A DNA stretch of 21,892 nt, taken from the NCBI GenBank assembly GCA_003523185.1, contig DPGN01000064.1, positions 13,293 through 35,184 of the forward strand, read 5' to 3'. The notes under the pieces are model-generated. The model saw nothing but the letters and a program-made list of their open reading frames with translations, did not search any database and was not told where the DNA came from. Positions within the stretch are counted from its first letter, which is position 1, and each line of letters opens with the position of its first letter. This stretch comes from Halieaceae bacterium (GTDB lineage Bacteria > Pseudomonadota > Gammaproteobacteria > Pseudomonadales > Halieaceae). Both the position numbers and the translations under genes were made by a program. This document shows positions 6,777-14,571 of this stretch, one piece after another.

Positions 6777-8840
6777 TTATCTGGCGAGTACCGCGAGATC
6801 AGCGACTTTCAAAAACTGACCGCGCAATTCTTGAAGCAGTGCTAAACGGTTCAGGCGAACACTCGCATCGTCTGCGTTAACCAGCACGTTGTCAAAGAAC
6901 GCATCCACGGGCTCGCGAAGCTTGGCTAAGTTCGATAAGGCCTGTGGATAGTCGTTATGAGCAACTGCCACGTCTAGAGACGCTTGAGAGTCGGCCAGTG
7001 CTGCACGCAAGGCTAGCTCAGCTGTCTCTGTCAGCAGCAGCTCATTAATCGCTGGCAAGGTTTCATCTACTTTCGTCAGGATATTGGCAACACGCTTGTT
7101 GGCAGCAGCAAGCGCATTTGCAGCGTCAGATCCTGCAAAGCTTGCTACAGCTAGGCTTCGACAATCAATATCGCCAATGGTCTCAGTACCGACGGCGGTC
7201 ACACTGCGGAGTATGTCCACCGATACTCCCTGCTCCTCGTAGTGTGCAGGCAGACGATCAAGCAGATACGCCTTCACCGTATCAACAACGCCCTCATCTA
7301 ACACGCCCGAGGGGAAGGACTGCTTCGCCGTCGTCAAAATCATTTCGAGGTTTGCCGTTGGGGCAAAGGCGAGGAGTATTCGAATGACGGCGAGAGATGC
7401 TCGGCGCAGCGCAAATGGATCTTTGGATCCTGTTGGCACCTGCCCTATTCCAAAGATGCCAATCAAGGTATCGAGTCTGTCGGCTAAGGCTAGTGCTGCT
7501 GACTCTGGCGAATGGGGAAGTTGGTCGCCTGAAAACTTTGGCCAATAATGTTGCTCGATGGCATTGGCAACGGCTTCCGACGCTCCGTCATGCAGTGCGT
7601 AGTGCCGCCCTGCTATACCCTGAAGCTCCGGAAACTCTCCTACCATGTCCGATACAAGATCGGCCTTAATTAAACAACCTGCCGCCTTTACCGTTGACTT
7701 ATCAGCCCCAAGATATTGGCTAAGCTTCTGTGCAACCTCTGAAATGCGCGTCTGCTTTTCCGCTAGGGTTCCAAGGTCACGCTGAAATAAAACGCTCTCT
7801 AATCGCAGGGCCTTGCTCGCGAGTGTTGTCTCTTTGTCAGTGTCAAAGAAAAACGCGGCGTCGGCTAGGCGCGGACGGATAACCTTCTCATTTCCATAAA
7901 CGACGGCCTCCGGGTGCTTGCTCTGGATGTTGGAGATGGTAATAAACGATGGGACTAACTCGCCGTCGGGGCGCTCTATATGAAAGTACTTCTGGTGTTC
8001 GCGCATCGATGAAATCAGCGCTTGTCGAGGCACGGTGAGGAACGACTCATCGAAACTGCCGCGCAAGGCCACCGGCCACTCGACCAGCCCTGTCACTTCT
8101 CCGAGCAGGTTGTCATCGATAACTACTCGCTCGTCCTTTGAGACCAGTCCCTCGACTTGGGCCTTAATCAGCGCTTTACGCTCGTTCACCGAAGCGATGA
8201 CAAACTGTTCTTTCAGTGTCGCCTCGTAGGCATCGGCATTGGCTATTGTCACCGATGACTGACCATGAAAGCGATGGCCTCGTGACACGCGATCGGAGGT
8301 CATCCCGAATAAAGAGACGTCAATGACCTCGGATCCGTAGAGTAATACTAGCCATTGCACCGGCCGCAGAAATTCGTGGCGCTCCCTGCCCCACCGCATA
8401 CGTTTCGAGACGGGAATATTTTCCACTGCCTGAGCGACCACGGCTCGCAATATGTCAGCACACAAGGCCCCTGCCGCGACCTTACGAACGCCCAGCCGAT
8501 CACCTTTTTCTGTGCTGATTATCTGCAACTCGTCAGCACTCATTCCCTGCTTTTTTGCAAAACCCATGGCAGCGGGCGTCCAGTTCCCATCATCCGCTTT
8601 TGCTGCTGCCACCGGTGGGCCTAAGACCTCTTGTTCTGTGTCATCGGCGCGCGCTTGGACATCTTCAATTAGAACCGCCAGGCGTCTTGCAGTAGCGAAT
8701 ACGGTCACTTCGCCGATTGCGAGCCCTTGTTGCTCTAGACCAGAAGCCATCCCATTGGCCAGGGCATTAGCCATGCCTTCGTACTCGCCGGCCGGGAGTT
8801 CCTCAGTGCCGAGCTCGAATAAGACTGTTTGAGTACTCAT
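6777..8840 (-). CDS. glyS: Glycine--tRNA ligase beta subunit
   Basis: GlyS is the beta subunit of the bacterial alpha2beta2 glycyl-tRNA synthetase and contributes tRNA recognition. At 687 residues it matches E. coli GlyS (689). The N-terminus has LFELGTEELPAGEYEGMANAL. Further on are RVSRGHRFHG, the MREHQKYFHI segment, and the DRLDTLIGIFGIGQVPTGSKDPFALRR region that closes the conserved core. A helical anticodon-binding-type region makes up the C-terminus. The ATG overlaps the glyQ stop codon (ATGA, bases 8837-8840), the classic coupling that keeps the two subunits in balance. rmuC follows 13 bases downstream. No truncation or frameshift is seen. Confidence 0.98.
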   Translation of the reverse strand: MSTQTVLFELGTEELPAGEYEGMANALANGMASGLEQQGLAIGEVTVFATARRLAVLIEDVQARADDTEQEVLGPPVAAAKADDGNWTPAAMGFAKKQGMSADELQIISTEKGDRLGVRKVAAGALCADILRAVVAQAVENIPVSKRMRWGRERHEFLRPVQWLVLLYGSEVIDVSLFGMTSDRVSRGHRFHGQSSVTIANADAYEATLKEQFVIASVNERKALIKAQVEGLVSKDERVVIDDNLLGEVTGLVEWPVALRGSFDESFLTVPRQALISSMREHQKYFHIERPDGELVPSFITISNIQSKHPEAVVYGNEKVIRPRLADAAFFFDTDKETTLASKALRLESVLFQRDLGTLAEKQTRISEVAQKLSQYLGADKSTVKAAGCLIKADLVSDMVGEFPELQGIAGRHYALHDGASEAVANAIEQHYWPKFSGDQLPHSPESAALALADRLDTLIGIFGIGQVPTGSKDPFALRRASLAVIRILLAFAPTANLEMILTTAKQSFPSGVLDEGVVDTVKAYLLDRLPAHYEEQGVSVDILRSVTAVGTETIGDIDCRSLAVASFAGSDAANALAAANKRVANILTKVDETLPAINELLLTETAELALRAALADSQASLDVAVAHNDYPQALSNLAKLREPVDAFFDNVLVNADDASVRLNRLALLQELRGQFLKVADLAVLAR

Positions 8841-9775
8841 GCCGCAGACTCCTCTGCCAGCGCTTTGAGCACTGCTTCGGCTAGGTCTTTATCGGCAAGA
8901 GGGAAACCCAATTTGGCGCGAGACGCGACGTAACCCTGCGCAGCTAATCGGGCCAGAGTTCTTACCCGGAGAATATAGCGCTGTCGCTCGGTCACACTGA
9001 TGGCATGTCGTGCATCCAGTAAGTTAAAGGTATGCGACGCTTTCATAACGAACTCATAGGCCGGAAGTGGCAGTTCGAGGGAAACCAATCGCTCAGCTTC
9101 CTTTTCGCAAAATTCGAAGTAGCCAAACAGGTGATCAACATCTGCCTGCTGAAAATTGAACGTCGACATTTCCACTTCGTTTTGATGGAAAACATCGCCG
9201 TACTTAATGGTACCCGTTGGCGTCTCAGACCAGACGAGGTCGTAGACCGAATCGACGTCCTGCAGGTACATTGCCAGGCGCTCAATACCGTAAGTAATTT
9301 CGCCGGTAACAGGTAGGCACTCCAGTCCACCGGCTTGCTGGAAGTATGTAAACTGAGACACTTCCATACCATTTAGCCAGACCTCCCACCCGAGGCCCCA
9401 CGCACCGAGGGTGGGTGATTCCCAGTTATCCTCGACGAATCGAACATCGTGCTCAAGCGGATCGAGTCCCAGTCGTCTCAGGCTATCGAGATAGCGCTCT
9501 TGGAAGTCGGCGGGCGATGGCTTCATGACTACCTGAAACTGGTAGTAGTGCTGCAGGCGGTTGGGGTTCTCGCCATACCGGCCATCCTGTGGCCTTCGGC
9601 TTGGCTGAACATAAGCCGAATTCCAGTTTTCGGGCCCTAGCGCTTTCAGAAAGGTTGCAGGATGAAACGTTCCAGCTCCCACTTCGAGGTCAAGCGGTTG
9701 AAGAATTACGCAACCGTTTTCTCCCCAGAAGCTCTGAAGCTCCAGGATTAGCTCTTGGAAAGTTAATGAACTCAC
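8837..9775 (-). CDS. glyQ: Glycine--tRNA ligase alpha subunit
   Basis: GlyQ is the catalytic alpha subunit of class II glycyl-tRNA synthetase, forming glycyl-adenylate and charging tRNA-Gly. Characteristic segments are LQPLDLEVGAGTFHP, QPSRRPQDGRYGENPNRLQH, the run VEDNWESPTLGAWGLGWEVW, and LLDARHAISVTERQRYILR near the C-terminus. I place the start at GTG 9775, giving 312 residues (E. coli 303, Pseudomonas about 315). The frame stays open to an ATG at 9859, but those 28 extra residues do not resemble the family and would nearly meet the divergent gene at 9864. No strong Shine-Dalgarno sequence precedes the GTG. It is the first gene of glyQ-glyS-rmuC. Confidence 0.95.
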   Translation of the reverse strand: MSSLTFQELILELQSFWGENGCVILQPLDLEVGAGTFHPATFLKALGPENWNSAYVQPSRRPQDGRYGENPNRLQHYYQFQVVMKPSPADFQERYLDSLRRLGLDPLEHDVRFVEDNWESPTLGAWGLGWEVWLNGMEVSQFTYFQQAGGLECLPVTGEITYGIERLAMYLQDVDSVYDLVWSETPTGTIKYGDVFHQNEVEMSTFNFQQADVDHLFGYFEFCEKEAERLVSLELPLPAYEFVMKASHTFNLLDARHAISVTERQRYILRVRTLARLAAQGYVASRAKLGFPLADKDLAEAVLKALAEESAA

Positions 9776-9863
9776 TTCTCTGTCCCGAAATACCGAAGGG
9801 TGGAGTATACAGTGGCCAGCACTGGCATAATATGAGCAACCAGACCGAATTAAGCGCATCTCT
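9776..9863. promoter_or_regulatory. Divergent promoter region between glyQ and the acyltransferase gene
   Basis: This 88-base gap must hold promoters for both directions if the starts chosen are right. It has an AT-rich CATAATAT (9826-9833) that could be a -10 for the plus strand and TATACT (minus strand, 9809-9804) for glyQ. Neither has a convincing -35. The inverted repeat GCCAG-CA-CTGGC at 9815-9826 lies between them and could be a binding site. Confidence 0.35.
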
Positions 9864-10820
9864 GTGCCAAAGAATCACAATTCACTGAAATTCCGATTGA
9901 AAGACGGGCTCGCTGTAACGATTTTGCGATCGGTATTGTGGCTGTCAGCACTTGTGCCTCTAGAGGTGGCGCGGTCTGCGGGCCGTTTTGCAGGGCGTCT
10001 GGCGTTTAGGATGAACACGCAGACGGTTCGCGTTGTGCGCAGAAATATTGAGCTGGCATACCCACAGCTGCCGGCAGAACAACAAGCGGCACTGATGAAA
10101 GAGGCGGTGCTGGAACAAGGTGCGCTGACCGCTGAATTGGGGCATGTTTGGCGCCGCTCCCCTGCCTATGTCCTGTCCAAACTCAGGGTTCTTGGAATCG
10201 AGCACCTCGAAGCTGCCGCAGCTGATGAGCGAGGCGTTTTAGTACTCGCACCGCACGTCGGTAACTGGGAGGTATTGTCCCATCACCTGGTAACCCAAGG
10301 CGATCTTCTGGGATTGTTTGAACCCCCAAAGTTACCGTCAGTAGGCTCGCTTGTGCTGGAGGCAAGAAAGCGTCCCGGTGGTGCCTATGTACCGACAACC
10401 CCGAAAGGCCTAGTGCAACTGGTTAGGCATTTTAAGCGCGGTGGGCTCACGGGTATATTGCCCGATCAAGTGCCGGCGCATGAATCAGGTGGTTTAAATG
10501 TTCCGTTCAAGGGCGTCGAGTGTTTCACAGCAAGCCTCTGTGCCAACTTGTTGTCGAAATCGGGTGCACGCGCTGTACTCGCCGGCGTTTTTCGCGTGAG
10601 GGGTGGATGGGAGCTCGTCTATTTGCCGGTATCTGCCGACATTTATAATGAGGATTTAGAGGTTGCACTGAAGGTGATGAACCAGGACATTGAGACGCTG
10701 ATATCTGGCCGCGATGCACAGTACCAGTGGTCATATAAACGCTTTAGAACCTTGCCACGGGGCACAACCAACCACTACGAGGGCGTCAAACGGGCGTCTC
10801 ACAAGGATCCCGCGCGATGA
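9864..10820 (+). CDS. Lipid A biosynthesis acyltransferase, LpxL/HtrB family
   Basis: Members of this family add secondary acyl chains to the Kdo2-lipid A precursor at the inner membrane. The 318-residue product has a hydrophobic N-terminal helix (about residues 16-36, ILRSVLWLSALVPLEVA) and the catalytic H-x4-E motif in LAPHVGNWEV (His131, Glu136). GILPDQVP follows, and the C-terminal YQWSYKRFRTLPRG is typical of the family. The start is GTG 9864; no better in-frame codon or Shine-Dalgarno sequence is visible, so the first few residues are uncertain. Which acyl position is modified cannot be told from sequence. A homologue stands at the same place downstream of glyQ in Pseudomonas. It overlaps djlA by four bases. 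Confidence 0.9.
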   Translation: MPKNHNSLKFRLKDGLAVTILRSVLWLSALVPLEVARSAGRFAGRLAFRMNTQTVRVVRRNIELAYPQLPAEQQAALMKEAVLEQGALTAELGHVWRRSPAYVLSKLRVLGIEHLEAAAADERGVLVLAPHVGNWEVLSHHLVTQGDLLGLFEPPKLPSVGSLVLEARKRPGGAYVPTTPKGLVQLVRHFKRGGLTGILPDQVPAHESGGLNVPFKGVECFTASLCANLLSKSGARAVLAGVFRVRGGWELVYLPVSADIYNEDLEVALKVMNQDIETLISGRDAQYQWSYKRFRTLPRGTTNHYEGVKRASHKDPAR

Positions 10821-11626
10821 ATGTCTACACAGGTAAGATTCTCGGCAGCTTGCTTGGGTTTTTGACCCTCGGCGTCATCGGCGGTCTGGTTGGTATTTTT
10901 GTGGGGCACCTCTTCGATTCTGGCTTGGTGAGAGCCATTCGTATGACTGGCCCTGATGGGCTTCATGCTTTACAGCAAGAGTTTTTTGATACGACGTTTG
11001 TCATGCTGGGATACATAGCAAAGGCAGATGGCCGCATATCAGAGTCAGAGATCGCGCAGGCTGAAGCTATGTTTTCTCAGCTGAGGCTTACACCGTCGCA
11101 ACGTGCCTCGGCTATCAAACGTTTTAAGCGCGGAGCGGAGTCTGATTTTGATCCCTCTGCCGAGCTCTTGCGATTTCGAAGGACGGCGTCGCTGAGGCCT
11201 CAAACGTCTCAGACACTGATGCTCTTTTTAGTCGGTATGGCGTTAGCTGATGGTCGACTGGAAACTGCTGAGCGCAATGCCCTCGCACGAGTGGCTAAAA
11301 CGCTCGGTATTTCAGATGCTGCCCTGCAGCGAATTGTTAGCATGGTGGCCGCGCAGGCCAACTTTGGTGACCAGCGTCAGCACCAACGGCAGCAATATCA
11401 ACCGCAGCGTAGTCAGCTCGCAGACGCCTACAAGGCTCTGGGCGTGAGCGCAGATGTCGATGATCGTGAGTTGAAAAAGGCTTACCGCCGGCTCATGAGC
11501 GAAAATCATCCGGATAAATTGAGTGCTCGGGGTGTTCCAAAGGAGATGGTTGACCTCGCGACTGAACGCTCACAAAACATCACAACGGCTTATGACTTGA
11601 TCAAGGAGTCGCGAGGGCTGAAGTAA
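10817..11626 (+). CDS. djlA: Membrane-anchored DnaJ-like co-chaperone DjlA
   Basis: DjlA is a type III J-domain protein of the inner membrane that stimulates DnaK; in E. coli it affects capsule synthesis signalling. The 269-residue product (E. coli 271) begins with one glycine-rich membrane segment (about residues 8-30, GSLLGFLTLGVIGGLVGIFVG). A TerB-like helical domain follows (about 50-170), then a Q-rich linker, and a C-terminal J domain with the essential HPD tripeptide at 231-233, ending LIKESRGLK as in E. coli (LIKQQKGFK). Its ATG overlaps the upstream TGA (ATGA, 10817-10820), so translation is coupled to the acyltransferase. It converges on trkH with an 11-base gap in which I see no terminator hairpin. 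Confidence 0.96.
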   Translation: MNVYTGKILGSLLGFLTLGVIGGLVGIFVGHLFDSGLVRAIRMTGPDGLHALQQEFFDTTFVMLGYIAKADGRISESEIAQAEAMFSQLRLTPSQRASAIKRFKRGAESDFDPSAELLRFRRTASLRPQTSQTLMLFLVGMALADGRLETAERNALARVAKTLGISDAALQRIVSMVAAQANFGDQRQHQRQQYQPQRSQLADAYKALGVSADVDDRELKKAYRRLMSENHPDKLSARGVPKEMVDLATERSQNITTAYDLIKESRGLK

Positions 11627-11637
11627 CTCAGGCTGAT

Positions 11638-13086
11638 TTAGGGTCTCCAGAAGGTGGGCGTAAAGAGAATCAGCAACGTGAAGATCTCAAGTCGCCCAAG
11701 CAGCATCGCCATACACAAAATCAATTTACCGGCATCGGTGACGGTGGCGTAGTTGGCTGCAACGGAGCCTAAGCCTGGCCCGAGGTTATTGATCGCGGCG
11801 ATAACGGCGCTGGCGGCGGACAGAAAGTCCAAACCTGTTGCCAGCATACACAGCACCAAAATGAACGACGAAAACATGTAGACCGCGAAGAAACTCCAGA
11901 CCGCACTGACTACCTCGGGACGTACTCTTCGATGATCGAGCTTTAGCGGAATCACAGCATTGGGATGGAGCAGTTGTCGGAGTTCCCTCAAGCCCTGCCG
12001 AAAGATAAGCAAGATGCGCATGGCTTTCATGCCTCCGCCGGTGGAACCCGCGCAGGCGCCCATTACACTGAGCATGATCAGAAATATCGGCAGAAAAGAG
12101 GGCCACGCGGCGAAGTGATCGCTGGCATAGCCAGTGGTCGTCGCAATCGACACGGTTTGGAATAAACCGTGAATAATAGCCTTGTCTGCCGACAGCGTAC
12201 CCATAGCCACGAGCGTGATGCAGGTGACAATGGCGGATATAAGTAACACGCCGCAGAAAAACTTTGTCTCCGAATCGAAGCGATAAATCCCGGGATTGCG
12301 TTTTGAGAACGCGACAAAGTGAAGACCAAAATTGACGGCGCTGATCAGCATGAAGAGGCAGGCAATGAGCAGGATAAGGTCACTTTGGAAATAACCCATG
12401 CTGGCGTCATGAGTTGAAAACCCACCAATGGCAATCGTTGAAAATGCATGGCTTATGGCGTCGAACGCGGACATACCAGCGAGGTAATACGCTGTGGCAC
12501 AAGCGACGGTCAGTCCCAAATAGATGGAGAAGAGCGCTTTCGCGGTCGAGGTGATTCGTGGCGTTAATTTGCTGTCTTTCGCAGGACCTGTACTTTCAGC
12601 TCGATACAGCTGTACGCCGCCGATACCCAACATCGGGAGCACGGCTACCGCCAATACAATGATCCCTATACCGCCTAGCCACTGGAGCAGCTGCCGGTAG
12701 AGAAGGATGGACTGAGGCAGCGTGTCGAGGCCAGCCAGGACCGTAGCCCCTGTCGTTGTCAGTCCCGAGACAGATTCGAAGACGGCGTCGAAAACGGATA
12801 CCTCGATCGCGTCACTGAGTAAGAATGGCAGCGACCCATAGAGACTGAGAACTATCCAGAAAGCTGCCGTCACTAGAAAGCCATCGCGAATCTGCAACTC
12901 GGTATTAACGCGCCGAGTTAGCAACGATAAAACAACGCCCGAAATAGCGGTGGCAGCGAAGGCCTGCCCGAAGACCTGAGCGGTGCCGTCTTCTTGTACC
13001 CAACCTAAGACCATTGAAGGCAAGGTCCCTAGGCTGAACAGCATGAGCAATAGGCCAACGATGCGAATGCACAGCCCAATATTCAT
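11638..13086 (-). CDS. trkH: Trk system potassium uptake protein TrkH
   Basis: TrkH is the K+-translocating membrane subunit of the Trk system, gated by TrkA. The 482-residue product (E. coli 483) is hydrophobic throughout, with four membrane-pore-membrane repeats. The four filter loops are visible: TTTGAT at 110-115, STIAIGGFS at 216-224, TTTGYAS at 316-322 and NNLGPG at 433-438, each with its filter glycine. The cytosolic LLHPNAVIPLKLD segment is also typical. Its ATG overlaps the last base of the trkA stop (TAATG, 13084-13088), so the two subunits are translationally coupled. In E. coli trkH is unlinked from trkA, whereas here the pair sits at the end of def-fmt-rsmB-trkA. No lesion is seen. 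Confidence 0.97.
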   Translation of the reverse strand: MNIGLCIRIVGLLLMLFSLGTLPSMVLGWVQEDGTAQVFGQAFAATAISGVVLSLLTRRVNTELQIRDGFLVTAAFWIVLSLYGSLPFLLSDAIEVSVFDAVFESVSGLTTTGATVLAGLDTLPQSILLYRQLLQWLGGIGIIVLAVAVLPMLGIGGVQLYRAESTGPAKDSKLTPRITSTAKALFSIYLGLTVACATAYYLAGMSAFDAISHAFSTIAIGGFSTHDASMGYFQSDLILLIACLFMLISAVNFGLHFVAFSKRNPGIYRFDSETKFFCGVLLISAIVTCITLVAMGTLSADKAIIHGLFQTVSIATTTGYASDHFAAWPSFLPIFLIMLSVMGACAGSTGGGMKAMRILLIFRQGLRELRQLLHPNAVIPLKLDHRRVRPEVVSAVWSFFAVYMFSSFILVLCMLATGLDFLSAASAVIAAINNLGPGLGSVAANYATVTDAGKLILCMAMLLGRLEIFTLLILFTPTFWRP

Positions 13087-14462
13087 TAGATGAAACTACC
13101 ACCGACGACAAACAGTTTTTCTACTAGGCTGATTTTCGAGGGGTCAGTGAGGAACAAGATGACGTGATCATCCTCTTCTACCACCACATGGCGATGCGCA
13201 ATGATCACCTCGTCACCACGCAGTATTGCGCCTACCGTGGCCCCCGGTGGTAGGTCTAATTCATCAAGCCGGCGGCCCACCACTTTCGATGTTTTGGGAT
13301 CACCATGGGCTGTAATTTCGAGCGCTTCGGCGGCTCCGCGGCGCAGCGAATGGACGGTACTGATATCGCCCTTGCGAACGTGGGTCAGCAGACTGCTAAT
13401 GGTGATCTGCTGGGGTGATATTGCGATATCGATTTCTTGACCCACCAGCTCGGCATAGGCTGAGTTAGTAATCAGCGTAATCACCTTCTTTGCACCCAAG
13501 CGCTTAGCCAGCATCGACATCATGATATTGGACTCGCCGTTGTTGGTCAGCGCACAGAACACGTCGGTGTTACTGATGTTCTCCTGCTGCAGTAGCTTCG
13601 AGTCATTTGCGCTTCCGTTCAGGACAATGCTCTCCTCCAGCTCCTCGGACAGCACACGACAACGATCGTAGTCGAGTTCGAGCACCTTGACCTGATAGTC
13701 ACGCTCGAGCCGCTTAGCCAGCGATGCGCCAATTTTTCCGCCACCGGCAATCATTACACGCTTGTAGGGCTCATCGAGCTTTCTGAGTTCTGATGTGACG
13801 GCCCGGATGTTTTCACTTGCGGCAATGAAAAAAGCCTCGTCTTCGGGCTCGACTACGGTGCTGCCTTCGGGAATGATGGCGTTTTGAGACTTTCTAAAAA
13901 TAGCGGCGACCCGTGTATCAACACTCGGCATGTGCTGCCGAATTTCTTGTAGCTCTCGTCCGACGATAGGACCACCCTCTACGGCGCGAACCGCGACCAG
14001 CCGAATCTGTCCATCGGCAAAGTCGAGGACCTGCAGCGAGCCTGGGTTGAGAATTAGCTGGTGAATGGCATCGGTCACCAAGTGCTCCGGGCTGATCGTG
14101 ACATCGACTGGAATGGCGCCTGATTGGAAAAGCTTCTTATCCTCGTTCAGATAGTCAACTTCCCTGATGCGACATATTTTTGTGGGCGTGCGATAGAGCG
14201 TAAAGGCAATTGAGCAGGCGAGCATGTTGACTTCATCGCTGTCGGTTACGGCGATCAACATGTCTGCATCTTCAGCACCGGCCTCCGAGAGCGTTGTCGG
14301 TTTCGACGCGTCACCTTTGACGGTACGTATATCGAGGCGCTCTTGCAGTTGGCGCAGTGCGGTGTCCGAGCTGTCAACAACGGTGACGTCGTTTTGCTCG
14401 TCGGCGAGGTGCTCGGTTAGTGTTCCACCAACCTGACCGGCTCCTAGAATAATGATCTTCAC
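13086..14462 (-). CDS. trkA: Trk system potassium uptake regulatory protein TrkA
   Basis: TrkA is the cytosolic nucleotide-binding gating ring of the Trk K+ transporter. The 458-residue product has the same length as E. coli TrkA and shows two tandem RCK halves. The first Rossmann motif is GAGQVG at residues 7-12 with the following acidic VVDSSD. The second is GGGKIG at 240-245 with VLELD. Each half ends in a TrkA-C subdomain (for example RRLDELDLPPGATVGAILRGDEVI near the C-terminus). The start is GTG 14462; AAGGA stands about 12 bases upstream, a little far. A 109-base gap separates it from rsmB, holding an inverted repeat, while trkH overlaps it by one base. Confidence 0.97.
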   Translation of the reverse strand: MKIIILGAGQVGGTLTEHLADEQNDVTVVDSSDTALRQLQERLDIRTVKGDASKPTTLSEAGAEDADMLIAVTDSDEVNMLACSIAFTLYRTPTKICRIREVDYLNEDKKLFQSGAIPVDVTISPEHLVTDAIHQLILNPGSLQVLDFADGQIRLVAVRAVEGGPIVGRELQEIRQHMPSVDTRVAAIFRKSQNAIIPEGSTVVEPEDEAFFIAASENIRAVTSELRKLDEPYKRVMIAGGGKIGASLAKRLERDYQVKVLELDYDRCRVLSEELEESIVLNGSANDSKLLQQENISNTDVFCALTNNGESNIMMSMLAKRLGAKKVITLITNSAYAELVGQEIDIAISPQQITISSLLTHVRKGDISTVHSLRRGAAEALEITAHGDPKTSKVVGRRLDELDLPPGATVGAILRGDEVIIAHRHVVVEEDDHVILFLTDPSKISLVEKLFVVGGSFI

Positions 14463-14506
14463 GACGCTATCGATTCCTTAGACAACGATTGATCTGTGCC
14501 GTTTAG

Positions 14507-14533
14507 CACGGAATGGTACTCCGATTTTCCGTG
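14507..14533. repeat. Inverted repeat between rsmB and trkA
   Basis: CACGGAA and TTCCGTG form a perfect 7-bp inverted repeat around a 13-base centre. It lies in the 109-base rsmB-trkA gap, the longest one inside this minus-strand gene run. It lacks a T-run, so it is not an ordinary terminator. It could be an operator, an RNA hairpin before trkA, or chance. The rest of the gap holds two copies of GGTTTTCC-type sequence (about 14550 and 14581, the second inside rsmB) and nothing else I recognise. Confidence 0.4.
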
Positions 14534-14571
14534 AACTCCAGATTTAACGGGGTTTTCCAACAATCACTCCC

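Noticed and set aside
6943..6951. DnaA-box-like TGTGGATAG in glyS, and TGTGGATGA at 17352-17360
   Set aside because: Each has one mismatch to TTATCCACA (on the complement), they are isolated and far from the origin, and such matches are expected by chance.
9776..9859. Longer GlyQ reading from ATG 9859 (28 extra N-terminal residues)
   Set aside because: The added residues do not resemble the GlyQ N-terminus, known family length fits GTG 9775, and the longer form would leave no room for a promoter beside the divergent gene.
9832..9888. Eighteen-codon frame from ATG 9832 overlapping the acyltransferase start
   Set aside because: It has no ribosome-binding site and no recognisable leader-peptide pattern; it is most likely chance.
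11627..11637. Terminator between convergent djlA and trkH
   Set aside because: The 11-base gap and its flanks show no stable hairpin or T-run.
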